Origin: Treponema sp.
GTDB taxonomy: Bacteria; Spirochaetota; Spirochaetia; Treponematales; Breznakiellaceae
Assembly: GCA_031290325.1 (NCBI GenBank)
Contig: JAITNU010000099.1
Span: forward strand, 1 to 30,889
DNA: 30,889 nucleotides
Reading direction: 5' to 3'
Both the position numbers and the translations under genes were made by a program. The notes beneath the pieces are model-generated. The model worked only from the letters and a program-made list of their open reading frames with translations. It did not search any database and was not told the origin of the DNA. Below, in pieces: positions 23,022 through 30,029 of the stretch; the first letter of the stretch is position 1, and each line of letters opens with the position of its first letter.

Positions 23022-25084
23022 CCACGTTTTTTCAACGACGAGTTGTCAGGCTGGGTCAAATACCGCCCCTCTGCGATCTGCTGGGCAACCTCAAGGGAGC
23101 CGGCAATATCCTTACTCGCCTTTTGCACATCAAGAAAACTCTCGCTTACTTCCTTTGATATGCCCTTCAGTTTTTCAACTGCTTTTACGATTAAACCGCT
23201 CCGTTTCTGTATCTCAAGGGATCCACCGCGGACCTGTTCAGTGGTTTCCTGTAAGATCGTTATGGCCTCCAGGATATGGGCGCCGTTTGCAGCCTGGGCT
23301 TCCACCGCGTTATTGACCGTGGTAAATGACGAACCCATGTCGGTTACTTCGGTAAACATACTTTGCAGGGTATTCACCGTCTGATCCGCCACCTGGCGTA
23401 TCTTCTCGATACCGGTTCGCATGGCTTTAATTTCATTGGAGATGGACTCGGACTCCTTGTTCGATGATTCCGCCAGCTTCCGCACCTCACCAGCCACCAC
23501 CGCAAAGCCCTTCCCCAGTTCTCCCGCATGGGCCGCTTCAATGGCCGCGTTCATCGCGAGGATATTTGTCTGGGCGGCAATGTTGCCCAGGGTCGCGTTG
23601 GTCTCCTCAAGGAAAGCCGACTGCTGGGCTATGTGGGCGAGTTCTTCGGTCAACTGGTTCAGCATTTTCCGGCCTGTTTCAGAGGAGCTGCTGAGTTTAC
23701 CAGTGCTTTGATGGGCCTGTCCCACAATGGTACGGACCGAATCAATACCCTTCACCAGATCTGCTATGGATTCTGATGACTTGGAAATACTCTGCCCCTG
23801 GGTCTCTACCGCGGTTTCAAGGGAATCAATGTGTTTAACGATCTCTTCTATTGAATCCGCCGTCTCCTGTACTGAATCTATCTGCACATTGGTCTGCTGC
23901 TGTACCGAATCCATATTGCGGGTAATCACATCAAGTCCTCCTGAAGACGATTTGATTGACTCTTTCAGATTCTGGCTGATGTTTGCCTGTTTTCCCACGA
24001 GTTCGGTATTGAGATCCTCCATCTGCTTCTGTAAGTTATCCTTGATGATACGGAGGGCCTGCTGCATGTCGCCGATTTCGTCATTCCGGTTTTTTGTTAT
24101 TTCGATATCAAATTTCAGGGCAGCCAGGGATTTTGACGATTCCACCAGGTTCTCTATCGGGACGCTGATTGAACGGGATATAAGCAGGGCGCTGAGGAGA
24201 CCCACGCCGGTAAACGCGGCGATCAGTATGATGATCAGGTTCCGGAGGACGTCCACCTGCTTCATGATGCGATCCCGGGGGACCGTGATCACAAAGGTCA
24301 TATCAAAACCCGAAATCTGGGCATACCCGGCCATTATATCCTGGTTTTCATAATCATAATGAAGAAACCCTGCCTTCGTCTGAAGTATGGTCTGTACGGC
24401 TGCGCCCCAGGATTGCAGGGATTTGTCGGTTTTCGCCTTTTCTATAGGTGAAAACTGGTCCATCACCAGTCTCGTATTCTGATGGGCAATGATCGAACCA
24501 GTTTTACTCAGTAAATAGGCGGACGCGCCTCCCTGGATTCCGATGGTTTTCACGATGTCGCTGAAAACGGTGGCGTTGTTCCGTACCAGAAGCAATTCTT
24601 TTACTTCCCCACCGACACGGATAGGAACCACATAATTTATCAGGGGAAAGCCGGTGTCAACCGCGCCGCCGACAATAATATCCGAGATTGCCTGCTCTCC
24701 CCGGAACCCCCGCTGGACATACTCCCGTGCGGAAATATCCGGTATCTGCCCCCCTTTCATGTGCCGGGCTTTACCATCGGGATACACAATGGCGAACTCG
24801 TCGGCGCCGTGGCTATCAATCTCCCCGATTAAGGCATCCACTTGGGTTTCCCAATCCAGAGTCTGAACCCTCGCCCGGTCTGCCAGTTCCTGGAAGACAT
24901 CGAGCCTGGAGTGAATGGTTGTAGCAACCAGGTCCAGGGCGATATTCGTTATATCCTGTAATGCCGATTCAGCCATTGCCTGCATCATACCGGTTGCAAG
25001 GACCAGCGCGATAATACCCATGCTTAACGATGTGAGTAAAACCAGGAGGCTGATAATCATTGACAGCCGTTTAGAAATAGTCAT
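23018..25084 (-). CDS. Methyl-accepting chemotaxis protein with extracytoplasmic Cache-like sensor
   Basis: The 688-aa receptor has a first helix at about residues 8-32, an extracytoplasmic domain of about 250 residues with Cache-like features (FAIVYPDGKARH, REYVQRGFRGEQAISDIIV, YLLSKTGSIIAHQ), a second helix at about 283-303 (LIIILIAAFTGVGLLSALLI), a HAMP domain, and a long signalling coiled coil with the tip ILAMNAAIEAAHAGELGKGFAVVAGEVRKLAE. It would bind a small molecule outside and control CheA and flagellar direction. Start 25084 follows GGAG; the longer frame adds eight residues. No CheR-binding pentapeptide is seen at the C-terminus. Confidence 0.93.
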   Translation of the reverse strand: MTISKRLSMIISLLVLLTSLSMGIIALVLATGMMQAMAESALQDITNIALDLVATTIHSRLDVFQELADRARVQTLDWETQVDALIGEIDSHGADEFAIVYPDGKARHMKGGQIPDISAREYVQRGFRGEQAISDIIVGGAVDTGFPLINYVVPIRVGGEVKELLLVRNNATVFSDIVKTIGIQGGASAYLLSKTGSIIAHQNTRLVMDQFSPIEKAKTDKSLQSWGAAVQTILQTKAGFLHYDYENQDIMAGYAQISGFDMTFVITVPRDRIMKQVDVLRNLIIILIAAFTGVGLLSALLISRSISVPIENLVESSKSLAALKFDIEITKNRNDEIGDMQQALRIIKDNLQKQMEDLNTELVGKQANISQNLKESIKSSSGGLDVITRNMDSVQQQTNVQIDSVQETADSIEEIVKHIDSLETAVETQGQSISKSSESIADLVKGIDSVRTIVGQAHQSTGKLSSSSETGRKMLNQLTEELAHIAQQSAFLEETNATLGNIAAQTNILAMNAAIEAAHAGELGKGFAVVAGEVRKLAESSNKESESISNEIKAMRTGIEKIRQVADQTVNTLQSMFTEVTDMGSSFTTVNNAVEAQAANGAHILEAITILQETTEQVRGGSLEIQKRSGLIVKAVEKLKGISKEVSESFLDVQKASKDIAGSLEVAQQIAEGRYLTQPDNSSLKKRG

Positions 25085-25110
25085 ACATACTCCTTTTTCG
25101 GTACCCATTG

Positions 25111-25139
25111 AATTTAGCGCTTGGTAGTATTTATGTCAA
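25111..25139 (-). promoter_or_regulatory. Promoter of the Cache-type chemoreceptor gene
   Basis: On the minus strand TTGACA (25139-25134) and TAAATT (25116-25111) are separated by 17 bp, about 27 bases before the ATG. This is a sigma-70-like pattern, not the flagellar sigma-28 type often seen for chemoreceptors. Confidence 0.65.
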
Positions 25140-25147
25140 GATAGTTT

Positions 25148-25182
25148 ATGTAGGTGGCTATAATCCGGCATCGTACCTACAT
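25148..25182. promoter_or_regulatory. 8-bp inverted repeat upstream of the chemoreceptor promoter
   Basis: ATGTAGGT (25148-25155) and ACCTACAT (25175-25182) are perfect inverted repeats, with the near arm 9 bp upstream of the -35 box. The position suits an activator site. It could also be chance. Confidence 0.4.
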
Positions 25183-25191
25183 TCTTGTTTT

Positions 25192-25220
25192 CCCCCTGCC
25201 ACAGAGCGGCGGGGGGTTTT
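25192..25220 (+). terminator. GC-rich hairpin with T-run on the plus strand
   Basis: CCCCC-T-GCC (25192-25200) pairs with GGC-GGGGG (25208-25215) around ACAGAGC, followed by GTTTTATT. As a terminator it works only for plus-strand transcripts, yet both neighbouring genes are on the minus strand. On the minus strand it is a stem without U-run just after the six-helix chemoreceptor gene. Confidence 0.5.
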
Positions 25221-25237
25221 ATTCATATAATTACCTA

Positions 25238-27106
25238 TCAGGTCTTGAACTGGTTAACCACCCCCTCCAGGCTCTGAATGTTCTTGATGATCTTGCCTGC
25301 CGCCTCAGAAACAAGTTCCGCACTGGTTTCTATTTCATGGAACCCCGATGCAATCTGCTCGATGTTCTGCTGAATCTCACGGGACGCTCCCCGGAGGCGG
25401 CCTATTTCACTGAGAATAGTTGACGTACCGGTATTTATGTCTTTCGATCCCTTTTGCACGTTGAAGGTAACATCGTTCACCACCTTGAGGGTGTTGAGAA
25501 TCTGGGTGGAGCCTTCTTTTTGCTCGTTCATGGCCTCCCGTACTTCCCGCACAATGGCATCGGTTTCTCCGATACGCTCGGATACCTTGGAAAAGGCGTT
25601 TTCCGAGGCTTTGGAGGTGGTAACCACCGCACCAATCGCCTCCTGGACCAGGTTGATCTCTGAGCGGATGTTTTTCGATTGATCCGCCGAGGTCTCGGCG
25701 AGTTTTCGTATTTCATCTGCTACGACCGCAAAGCCCTTACCGCTCTCTCCTGCGTGAGCTGCCTCAATAGCCGCATTCATAGCAAGCAGATTGGTCTGAC
25801 TAGCAATGGTAGCAATAACTTTATTGGCTTCCAGGAGCGCCGAAGACCGTTCGGTGATAAGATCTATTTTTTCGATAGATGCGGTCTGGGCGGTTTTACC
25901 CTCTTCGGAAAGGGAGATGAGGGCGGCAAACTGATCCGCCATGATATTGATGGAATTGCTGACCGACGCGATATTACCGACCATTTCTTCTATTGAGGCC
26001 GAGGCGTTTGACACGCTTTCAGCCTGTTGATTGACCATTTTTTCCATGGTCGTGATAGTACCAGCCACCGCTTCCACGGCGTTTGAAGATTCGTTTACGC
26101 TGTTTACCTGAGCGCCGACCTTTTCTTTGACATTACCAACATTTAAAGCAATACGGGATACTGCCTTTGCGCTGGTTTGCGCACCATGTTCCAGCTCGTT
26201 CCCCACTTCGATAAAATCATGCTGGGTATCCTTGATTTTCTTGATACTCAACGCAAGATCAGCACAGAACATATTGATGAATCCTGCTATTGATCCCAGT
26301 TCATCAACCGAAGCAATTGAAATACGTTTGGTAATATCCTTCTCCGCTGCTGAAATCCGTTCCATCTCTTTGATGATCGATTCATAGACCACCGAGTTAG
26401 ATTTGGCAAGACCGACAACCAAACCGATCACCATACCAAGAAAGATAATAGCGCTGATGATGATAGTACTCATCATTCTATTGAGTAAGGCCCTGTCATT
26501 CTGGGGTATCACGTCCAGTAAAAACAGCACACAGGCACACCCAAGGGTCATAATCATGACGGCAATAAATATGGGAACAACGAATATCTTGCGGTATTGC
26601 CGCGCTTCCCGTAGGTCAGAGGGATACCGGACTATACTCTGGGAAAGCAGAAAAAGCGCTACCTGTCTATCGCCGTTGATATAGATAAAAGCGCCGCATA
26701 TCATACCAAAGGCAAGCTGAAACAGAAATATCGCCCCTTTCTGTTCAGCGCGTATCCCCAGGGCAGGCATAAAAAACATGATAACAAAAAGGTACACCAG
26801 CAATACCGGAAGGTAGATGATCAGCGTCCGCAACGGAAACGCGCCGATATTCTGCAACGACAAACTGTTCACATCCTTCTGCGTTTGTCTCTCGTGAAAG
26901 TCTTCTCCCAGAGCGCTTCCCGCCTTAAAGAGGACATAGACCAGCAGTCCGAGAAAAACAAGACTCACCCCGAAGATGGCGGGAAAAGCCCACCCCCCTG
27001 AGGCAGGGGAAGTCTTGAAAATAAAGACAGATACAAAGACCGCTACAACATTTGCCAGTACACTGCCGGCCACCAGAGTCAAATATGACCGCTGTGCGTC
27101 ATTCAT
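25238..27106 (-). CDS. Methyl-accepting chemotaxis protein with six membrane helices
   Basis: The 622-aa protein has six predicted helices at about residues 9-30, 40-60, 93-113, 124-143, 175-198 and 212-233, a HAMP-like region (ISAAEKDITKRISIASVDELGSIAGFINMF), and a full signalling domain with the tip LLAMNAAIEAAHAGESGKGFAVVADEIRKLAE. It has no sizeable outer domain, so it may sense within the membrane or respond to membrane energy state. Similar six-helix modules occur on spirochaete adenylate cyclases. GGAGGTG precedes the ATG, and a short hairpin (CACTGA/TCAGTG at 27132-27147) lies just upstream of the ribosome site. It is the probable sister gene of the other receptor but has its own spacing. 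Confidence 0.92.
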   Translation of the reverse strand: MNDAQRSYLTLVAGSVLANVVAVFVSVFIFKTSPASGGWAFPAIFGVSLVFLGLLVYVLFKAGSALGEDFHERQTQKDVNSLSLQNIGAFPLRTLIIYLPVLLVYLFVIMFFMPALGIRAEQKGAIFLFQLAFGMICGAFIYINGDRQVALFLLSQSIVRYPSDLREARQYRKIFVVPIFIAVMIMTLGCACVLFLLDVIPQNDRALLNRMMSTIIISAIIFLGMVIGLVVGLAKSNSVVYESIIKEMERISAAEKDITKRISIASVDELGSIAGFINMFCADLALSIKKIKDTQHDFIEVGNELEHGAQTSAKAVSRIALNVGNVKEKVGAQVNSVNESSNAVEAVAGTITTMEKMVNQQAESVSNASASIEEMVGNIASVSNSINIMADQFAALISLSEEGKTAQTASIEKIDLITERSSALLEANKVIATIASQTNLLAMNAAIEAAHAGESGKGFAVVADEIRKLAETSADQSKNIRSEINLVQEAIGAVVTTSKASENAFSKVSERIGETDAIVREVREAMNEQKEGSTQILNTLKVVNDVTFNVQKGSKDINTGTSTILSEIGRLRGASREIQQNIEQIASGFHEIETSAELVSEAAGKIIKNIQSLEGVVNQFKT

Positions 27107-27255
27107 GAAACACCTCCAATTTTTCCGCCGCCACTGATGATTCAGTGCTCTGCGTTGCCAGGGGCTAGTTCCCCCGGCTCAAGGGAACCGACAGGCAGTT
27201 CTGCCACCGGTTTTATCGTTTCCCTCTTCCATTTTTGCATAACTTCCCCATTTGG

Positions 27256-27480
27256 TCAATCATCATAGGAGCAGATCTCAGGAGTGAACCAGCACCTCAG
27301 GGAAACCTGAGCATACTGCTCTGGTTTGGTAAAAAGTACGAGGTCAAGATCGGAACAGGGCCGGGATGTCCCGTTAATCCGGGACCCAAAGGCCCAGACC
27401 TCCGTGGAGGGCAGGATTTGTTCTATAAGTGAAAGCAAGAAATCCCGGCTTTGGGGCGTTATTCCAAGGCTCATTCCCAT
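27256..27480 (-). CDS. MNT-type minimal nucleotidyltransferase, short C-terminus
   Basis: The 74-aa product has the nucleotidyltransferase motif GSRINGTSRPCSDLDLVLF, i.e. GSx10DxD, as in MntA antitoxins of HEPN/MNT pairs, where it transfers AMP to the HEPN partner. Family members are usually nearer 100 aa and carry a third acidic residue on a later strand. Here the sequence ends soon after LFTKPEQ with CWFTPEICSYDD, so that strand is missing and activity is doubtful. Two starts are possible, ATG 27480 (GGAG before it) or ATG 27474 (ATGA overlap with the stop of the HEPN gene). It is translationally coupled to that gene either way. Confidence 0.65.
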   Translation of the reverse strand: MGMSLGITPQSRDFLLSLIEQILPSTEVWAFGSRINGTSRPCSDLDLVLFTKPEQYAQVSLRCWFTPEICSYDD

Positions 27481-27884
27481 GGTTCTCCGGTCATGCGGCA
27501 ATATAAGGCTATCGCGTCCTTGATGAAATCCTCGATCCGTGCAAGGGAATCCCGTGCCTTAGTTTCAGAATAGTCATAGGACGTACCCACCCCAGCATAG
27601 AAGAGCCACGGCTCGATGGCTCCAAGGAGATGATTCTCAAAGGCGATACGCAGCACCGGTTTGGGGCTGCTGGGAAGGTCGGGAATGCCCAGTGCTTCTC
27701 CCAGATACCGTTTGAGGGTCTTCCAAAGACAATCGTAGCATACTTCAAAGCGATGAATCACGGACTCTGAGACCCCTTCCCGATCCAATTCCAGGAGGAT
27801 AGCCCGCGTATCAAGGCACCGGTAATTACGAAACTGCGCTTCGAGATGCTGTAAAGATTTCCGGTATTTGCTATAATCAATCAT
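27471..27884 (-). CDS. HEPN/HI0074-like nucleotidyltransferase partner (HepT-like)
   Basis: The 137-aa helical protein matches the HI0074-type nucleotidyltransferase substrate-binding family: YRKSLQHLEAQF, VIHRFEVCYDCLWKTLKRYL, and a C-terminal helix RIEDFIKDAIALYCRM. Such proteins pair with MNT enzymes as toxin-antitoxin systems. Relatives have RNxTSHxY before the last helix (the Rx4H RNase motif plus a tyrosine that is AMPylated); here the segment is GVGTSYDYSE, so Arg and His are replaced while a Tyr remains. ATG 27884 is preferred because a promoter lies directly before it and AGGGGAT precedes the ATG. Confidence 0.75.
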   Translation of the reverse strand: MIDYSKYRKSLQHLEAQFRNYRCLDTRAILLELDREGVSESVIHRFEVCYDCLWKTLKRYLGEALGIPDLPSSPKPVLRIAFENHLLGAIEPWLFYAGVGTSYDYSETKARDSLARIEDFIKDAIALYCRMTGEPWE

Positions 27885-27891
27885 ATCCCCT

Positions 27892-27920
27892 ATTATAAGC
27901 CTATTTGGAGAACTTATCAA
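27892..27920 (-). promoter_or_regulatory. Promoter of the HEPN/MNT pair
   Basis: On the minus strand TTGATA (27920-27915) and TATAAT (27897-27892) are separated by 17 bp. Only 7 bases separate the -10 box from the ATG at 27884, so the transcript would start at or next to the start codon. Confidence 0.65.
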
Positions 27921-28208
27921 GTATACGCATTGCCTCAAATCCAGCCGAAAAGGGGTCGGTTGCTCAAAACCAAAACCTAGCCGAAATCAGACCGACTGAC
28001 CAGAGGGCTGTTTTATATACACCTTTTCCCTATAGAGCATATATTATGCTTACTATGCGCTCTATGTAGTATTATAAAAAATCTTGTTTTTATGTATGCG
28101 CTATATATAGTATTATTTTATTTATATACGCTATATATAGTGTATAACTTGTAAGCACCTGTGAATGCTTACCAAATGAGCAAGTTTTGTGTTTATCATG
28201 AATAATTC
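27921..28208. other. AT-rich gene-free region between HEPN/MNT and decarboxylase operons
   Basis: No gene is visible here. From about 28020 onward the stretch is very A/T-rich and holds three 22-bp near-palindromes. The part before it (27921-28020) shows nothing I can name beyond short GC-containing words such as CCGAAAAGGGGTCGG. Confidence 0.5.
28054..28146. promoter_or_regulatory. Three phased 22-bp operator-like repeats
   Basis: Related 22-bp sites lie at 28054-28075, 28095-28116 and 28125-28146. The last two share the perfect 10-bp palindrome CTATATATAG, and the third is palindromic over all 22 positions except one mirrored pair of mismatches. Starts are 41 and 30 bp apart, close to four and three DNA turns, so bound dimers would face the same side. 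A partly matching inverted copy lies at about 28030-28041. They end some 60 bp upstream of the decarboxylase promoter. Confidence 0.65.
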
Positions 28209-28236
28209 TTGACGGCTTCCCGTCCCGTGCTATACT
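28209..28236 (+). promoter_or_regulatory. Promoter of the decarboxylase operon
   Basis: TTGACG (28209-28214) and TATACT (28231-28236) are separated by 16 bp. The leader to the ATG at 28301 is about 58 bases and ends with a strong TAAGGAGG. Confidence 0.65.
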
Positions 28237-28300
28237 TTTCACAAAGAGGCGGGCGTACGCTTCTTCGCAAAATCGCTATTATTAAGGAGGTCGTCTAAAG

Positions 28301-29734
28301 ATGACGAAGACTTACAAAGACTTGAGAGAGTTCTTACAGACGCTCGAAGCCGAAGGACAATTAATCCGCGTCAAGGATGAAGTCAATCCTGAACCGGACA
28401 TTGGCGCCGCAGGCCGTGCCGCAGCAAACCAGAAAAATGGTCCGGCAATCTGGTTTGAAAAAGTAAAAGGTTACAAATACTCTGTAGTAACCAATGTGCA
28501 TGGGTCGTGGCAGAATCACGCGCTCATGATGGGAATGCCAAAGGATACCTCTGTTAAGGAACAATTCAATGAACTTAACAGACGTTGGGACAAATTCCCG
28601 GTACATCCAAAAATTGTGAGCCGCGAGCAGGCACTCTGTAAAGAGAATGTCATTGACAAGAACATCAACTTGTTTGAGGTTCTGCCGCTTTACCGCATCA
28701 ATGACCAGGACGGCGGGTTCTTCATTTCAAAGGCAAGTGTTGTTACCGGCGACCCTGAATTCCCTGACGATTTGAATAAGCTGAATGTCGGTACTTACCG
28801 CATCCAGATTAAGGACATCGACCGCGTTGGTATTCAGGCATTGCCGTTCCACGACATCGCAATCCAGCTTAGGAAAGCCGAAGAAGTGAACGAGCCCCTG
28901 CCGATAGCTATCGCACTGGGAAATAACCCTCTTGTAACATTCATGGCGTCCACCCCAGTGGCATACGACCAGAGCGAATACGAATTTGTCGGCGCGCTGC
29001 AAGACGGCGTTCCTACGGAAATCGTAAAAGCGGATACGGCGGAGCATTTGTATGTGCCCGCGCACGCGGAAGTGGTACTCGAAGGCTATATTATACCGCG
29101 GGTGCGCACGATTGAAGGGCCTTTCGGGGAATTCCCCGGTTCCTACTCAGGCGCGCGGTTGCAGTGCGAAATTAAGATTACCCGGATTACCCACCGCACC
29201 AACCCAATATTCGAAAATCTCTATCTGGGTATGCCCTGGACAGAAATCGACTATCTCATGGCGCTCAACACCTCTGTACCGCTGTTCAAGCAGCTCAAGG
29301 CAAGTATGCCCGAAGTGGTGGCCGTCAACGCGATGTATACCCACGGTATGGGAACTATCATTTCCACCAAGGTCCGCTACGGCGGTTTTGCGAAAGGCGT
29401 CGCGTTCCGGCTGCTTTCCACGCCGCACGGTATGCCGTATTCAAAGATCATCATCGTGGTGGATGAGTTTGTTGATCCGTTCAATCTTGATCAGGTTATG
29501 TGGGCCTTGACGACCCGCGTCAAACCGTCAAAAGATGTGGTGGTTATTCCCAACTGCGCGGGTATGCCCCTTGATCCCTCGTCTTTCCCCGCAGGTATGC
29601 ACGACAAGCTCATTATTGACGCCACGACGCCAGTTGCGCCTGAGCCTAATCCGCGGGCAGTTGAGCTTTTGAAGCCGTCTCCTGCTACCGCAAAGTGGGA
29701 AGAATTTATCAAAAAAGCGATGAACAAAAACTAG
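28301..29734 (+). CDS. vdcC: Non-oxidative hydroxyarylic acid decarboxylase, C subunit (UbiD family)
   Basis: The 477-aa UbiD-family enzyme would remove CO2 reversibly from hydroxybenzoate- or vanillate-type acids using prenylated FMN. It follows the BsdC/VdcC pattern: YKDLREFLQTLEAEGQLIRV at the start, NVGTYRIQIKDIDRVGIQ, and the catalytic region VRTIEGPFGEFPGSYSG with the conserved Arg-Glu-Glu set, then YGGFAKGVAFRLLSTPHG. Length is as usual (about 475 aa). TAAGGAGG precedes the ATG. The D subunit starts 10 bases after its stop. The prFMN-making B subunit (UbiX type) that often precedes C is absent here and must come from elsewhere. Exact substrate unknown. Confidence 0.9.
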   Translation: MTKTYKDLREFLQTLEAEGQLIRVKDEVNPEPDIGAAGRAAANQKNGPAIWFEKVKGYKYSVVTNVHGSWQNHALMMGMPKDTSVKEQFNELNRRWDKFPVHPKIVSREQALCKENVIDKNINLFEVLPLYRINDQDGGFFISKASVVTGDPEFPDDLNKLNVGTYRIQIKDIDRVGIQALPFHDIAIQLRKAEEVNEPLPIAIALGNNPLVTFMASTPVAYDQSEYEFVGALQDGVPTEIVKADTAEHLYVPAHAEVVLEGYIIPRVRTIEGPFGEFPGSYSGARLQCEIKITRITHRTNPIFENLYLGMPWTEIDYLMALNTSVPLFKQLKASMPEVVAVNAMYTHGMGTIISTKVRYGGFAKGVAFRLLSTPHGMPYSKIIIVVDEFVDPFNLDQVMWALTTRVKPSKDVVVIPNCAGMPLDPSSFPAGMHDKLIIDATTPVAPEPNPRAVELLKPSPATAKWEEFIKKAMNKN

Positions 29735-29744
29735 GAGGTTTATT

Positions 29745-29954
29745 ATGAAATGCCCTCGCTGTGATTCGGAAAAAGTCCGGGTTATGACAAAGTCTCCGGT
29801 GGGTAACGCTTGGGAGGTATATGTTTGTGACAAATGCATATACTCATGGCGTTCCACCGAAGAGATAAAGATTTCGTCCACGTTCCGCCTTGACGACAAA
29901 AAGATAGCGGAAATGGGAGAAATTCCCCCCGTGCCGCCGCTCAAAGGCGCTTGA
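29745..29954 (+). CDS. vdcD: Non-oxidative hydroxyarylic acid decarboxylase, D subunit
   Basis: The 69-aa protein matches the small VdcD/BsdD family: MKCPRCDSEKVRVMTKSP, VGNAWEVYVCDKC, YSWRSTEE, and EIPPVPPLKGA at the end. Two CxxC pairs form a zinc ribbon. It is needed with the C subunit for decarboxylase function, though its mechanism is poorly known. GGAGG precedes the start. It is followed by a terminator-like stem before the transporter gene. Confidence 0.9.
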   Translation: MKCPRCDSEKVRVMTKSPVGNAWEVYVCDKCIYSWRSTEEIKISSTFRLDDKKIAEMGEIPPVPPLKGA

Positions 29955-29962
29955 TGCTGGTT

Positions 29963-30010
29963 AAGAAACGATGATTACCGCAACGCGATATATTATCGTT
30001 TCTTTTTATT
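29963..30010 (+). terminator. Terminator or attenuator between vdcD and the transporter gene
   Basis: AAGAAACGAT (29963-29972) and ATCGTTTCTT (29995-30004) form a perfect 10-bp stem with a 22-base loop, followed by TTTATTTTTG. Because the next gene starts only about 20 bases later without an obvious promoter, partial read-through is likely. Confidence 0.6.
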
Positions 30011-30029
30011 TTTGTTAAGGAGTTTTTTA

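Noticed and set aside
23727..24353. 208-aa plus-strand open frame opposite the chemoreceptor
   Set aside because: Shadow of the coiled-coil coding region; no ribosome site and no recognisable domain.
28054..28146. CRISPR array
   Set aside because: Only three imperfect 22-bp repeats with spacers of 19 and 8 bp, AT-rich palindromic, and no cas genes; operator sites fit better.
28301..29954. Horizontal transfer of the decarboxylase genes from codon use
   Set aside because: CGC arginine codons look commoner here than in neighbouring genes, but this was judged by eye and the difference is too small to claim without a computed comparison.
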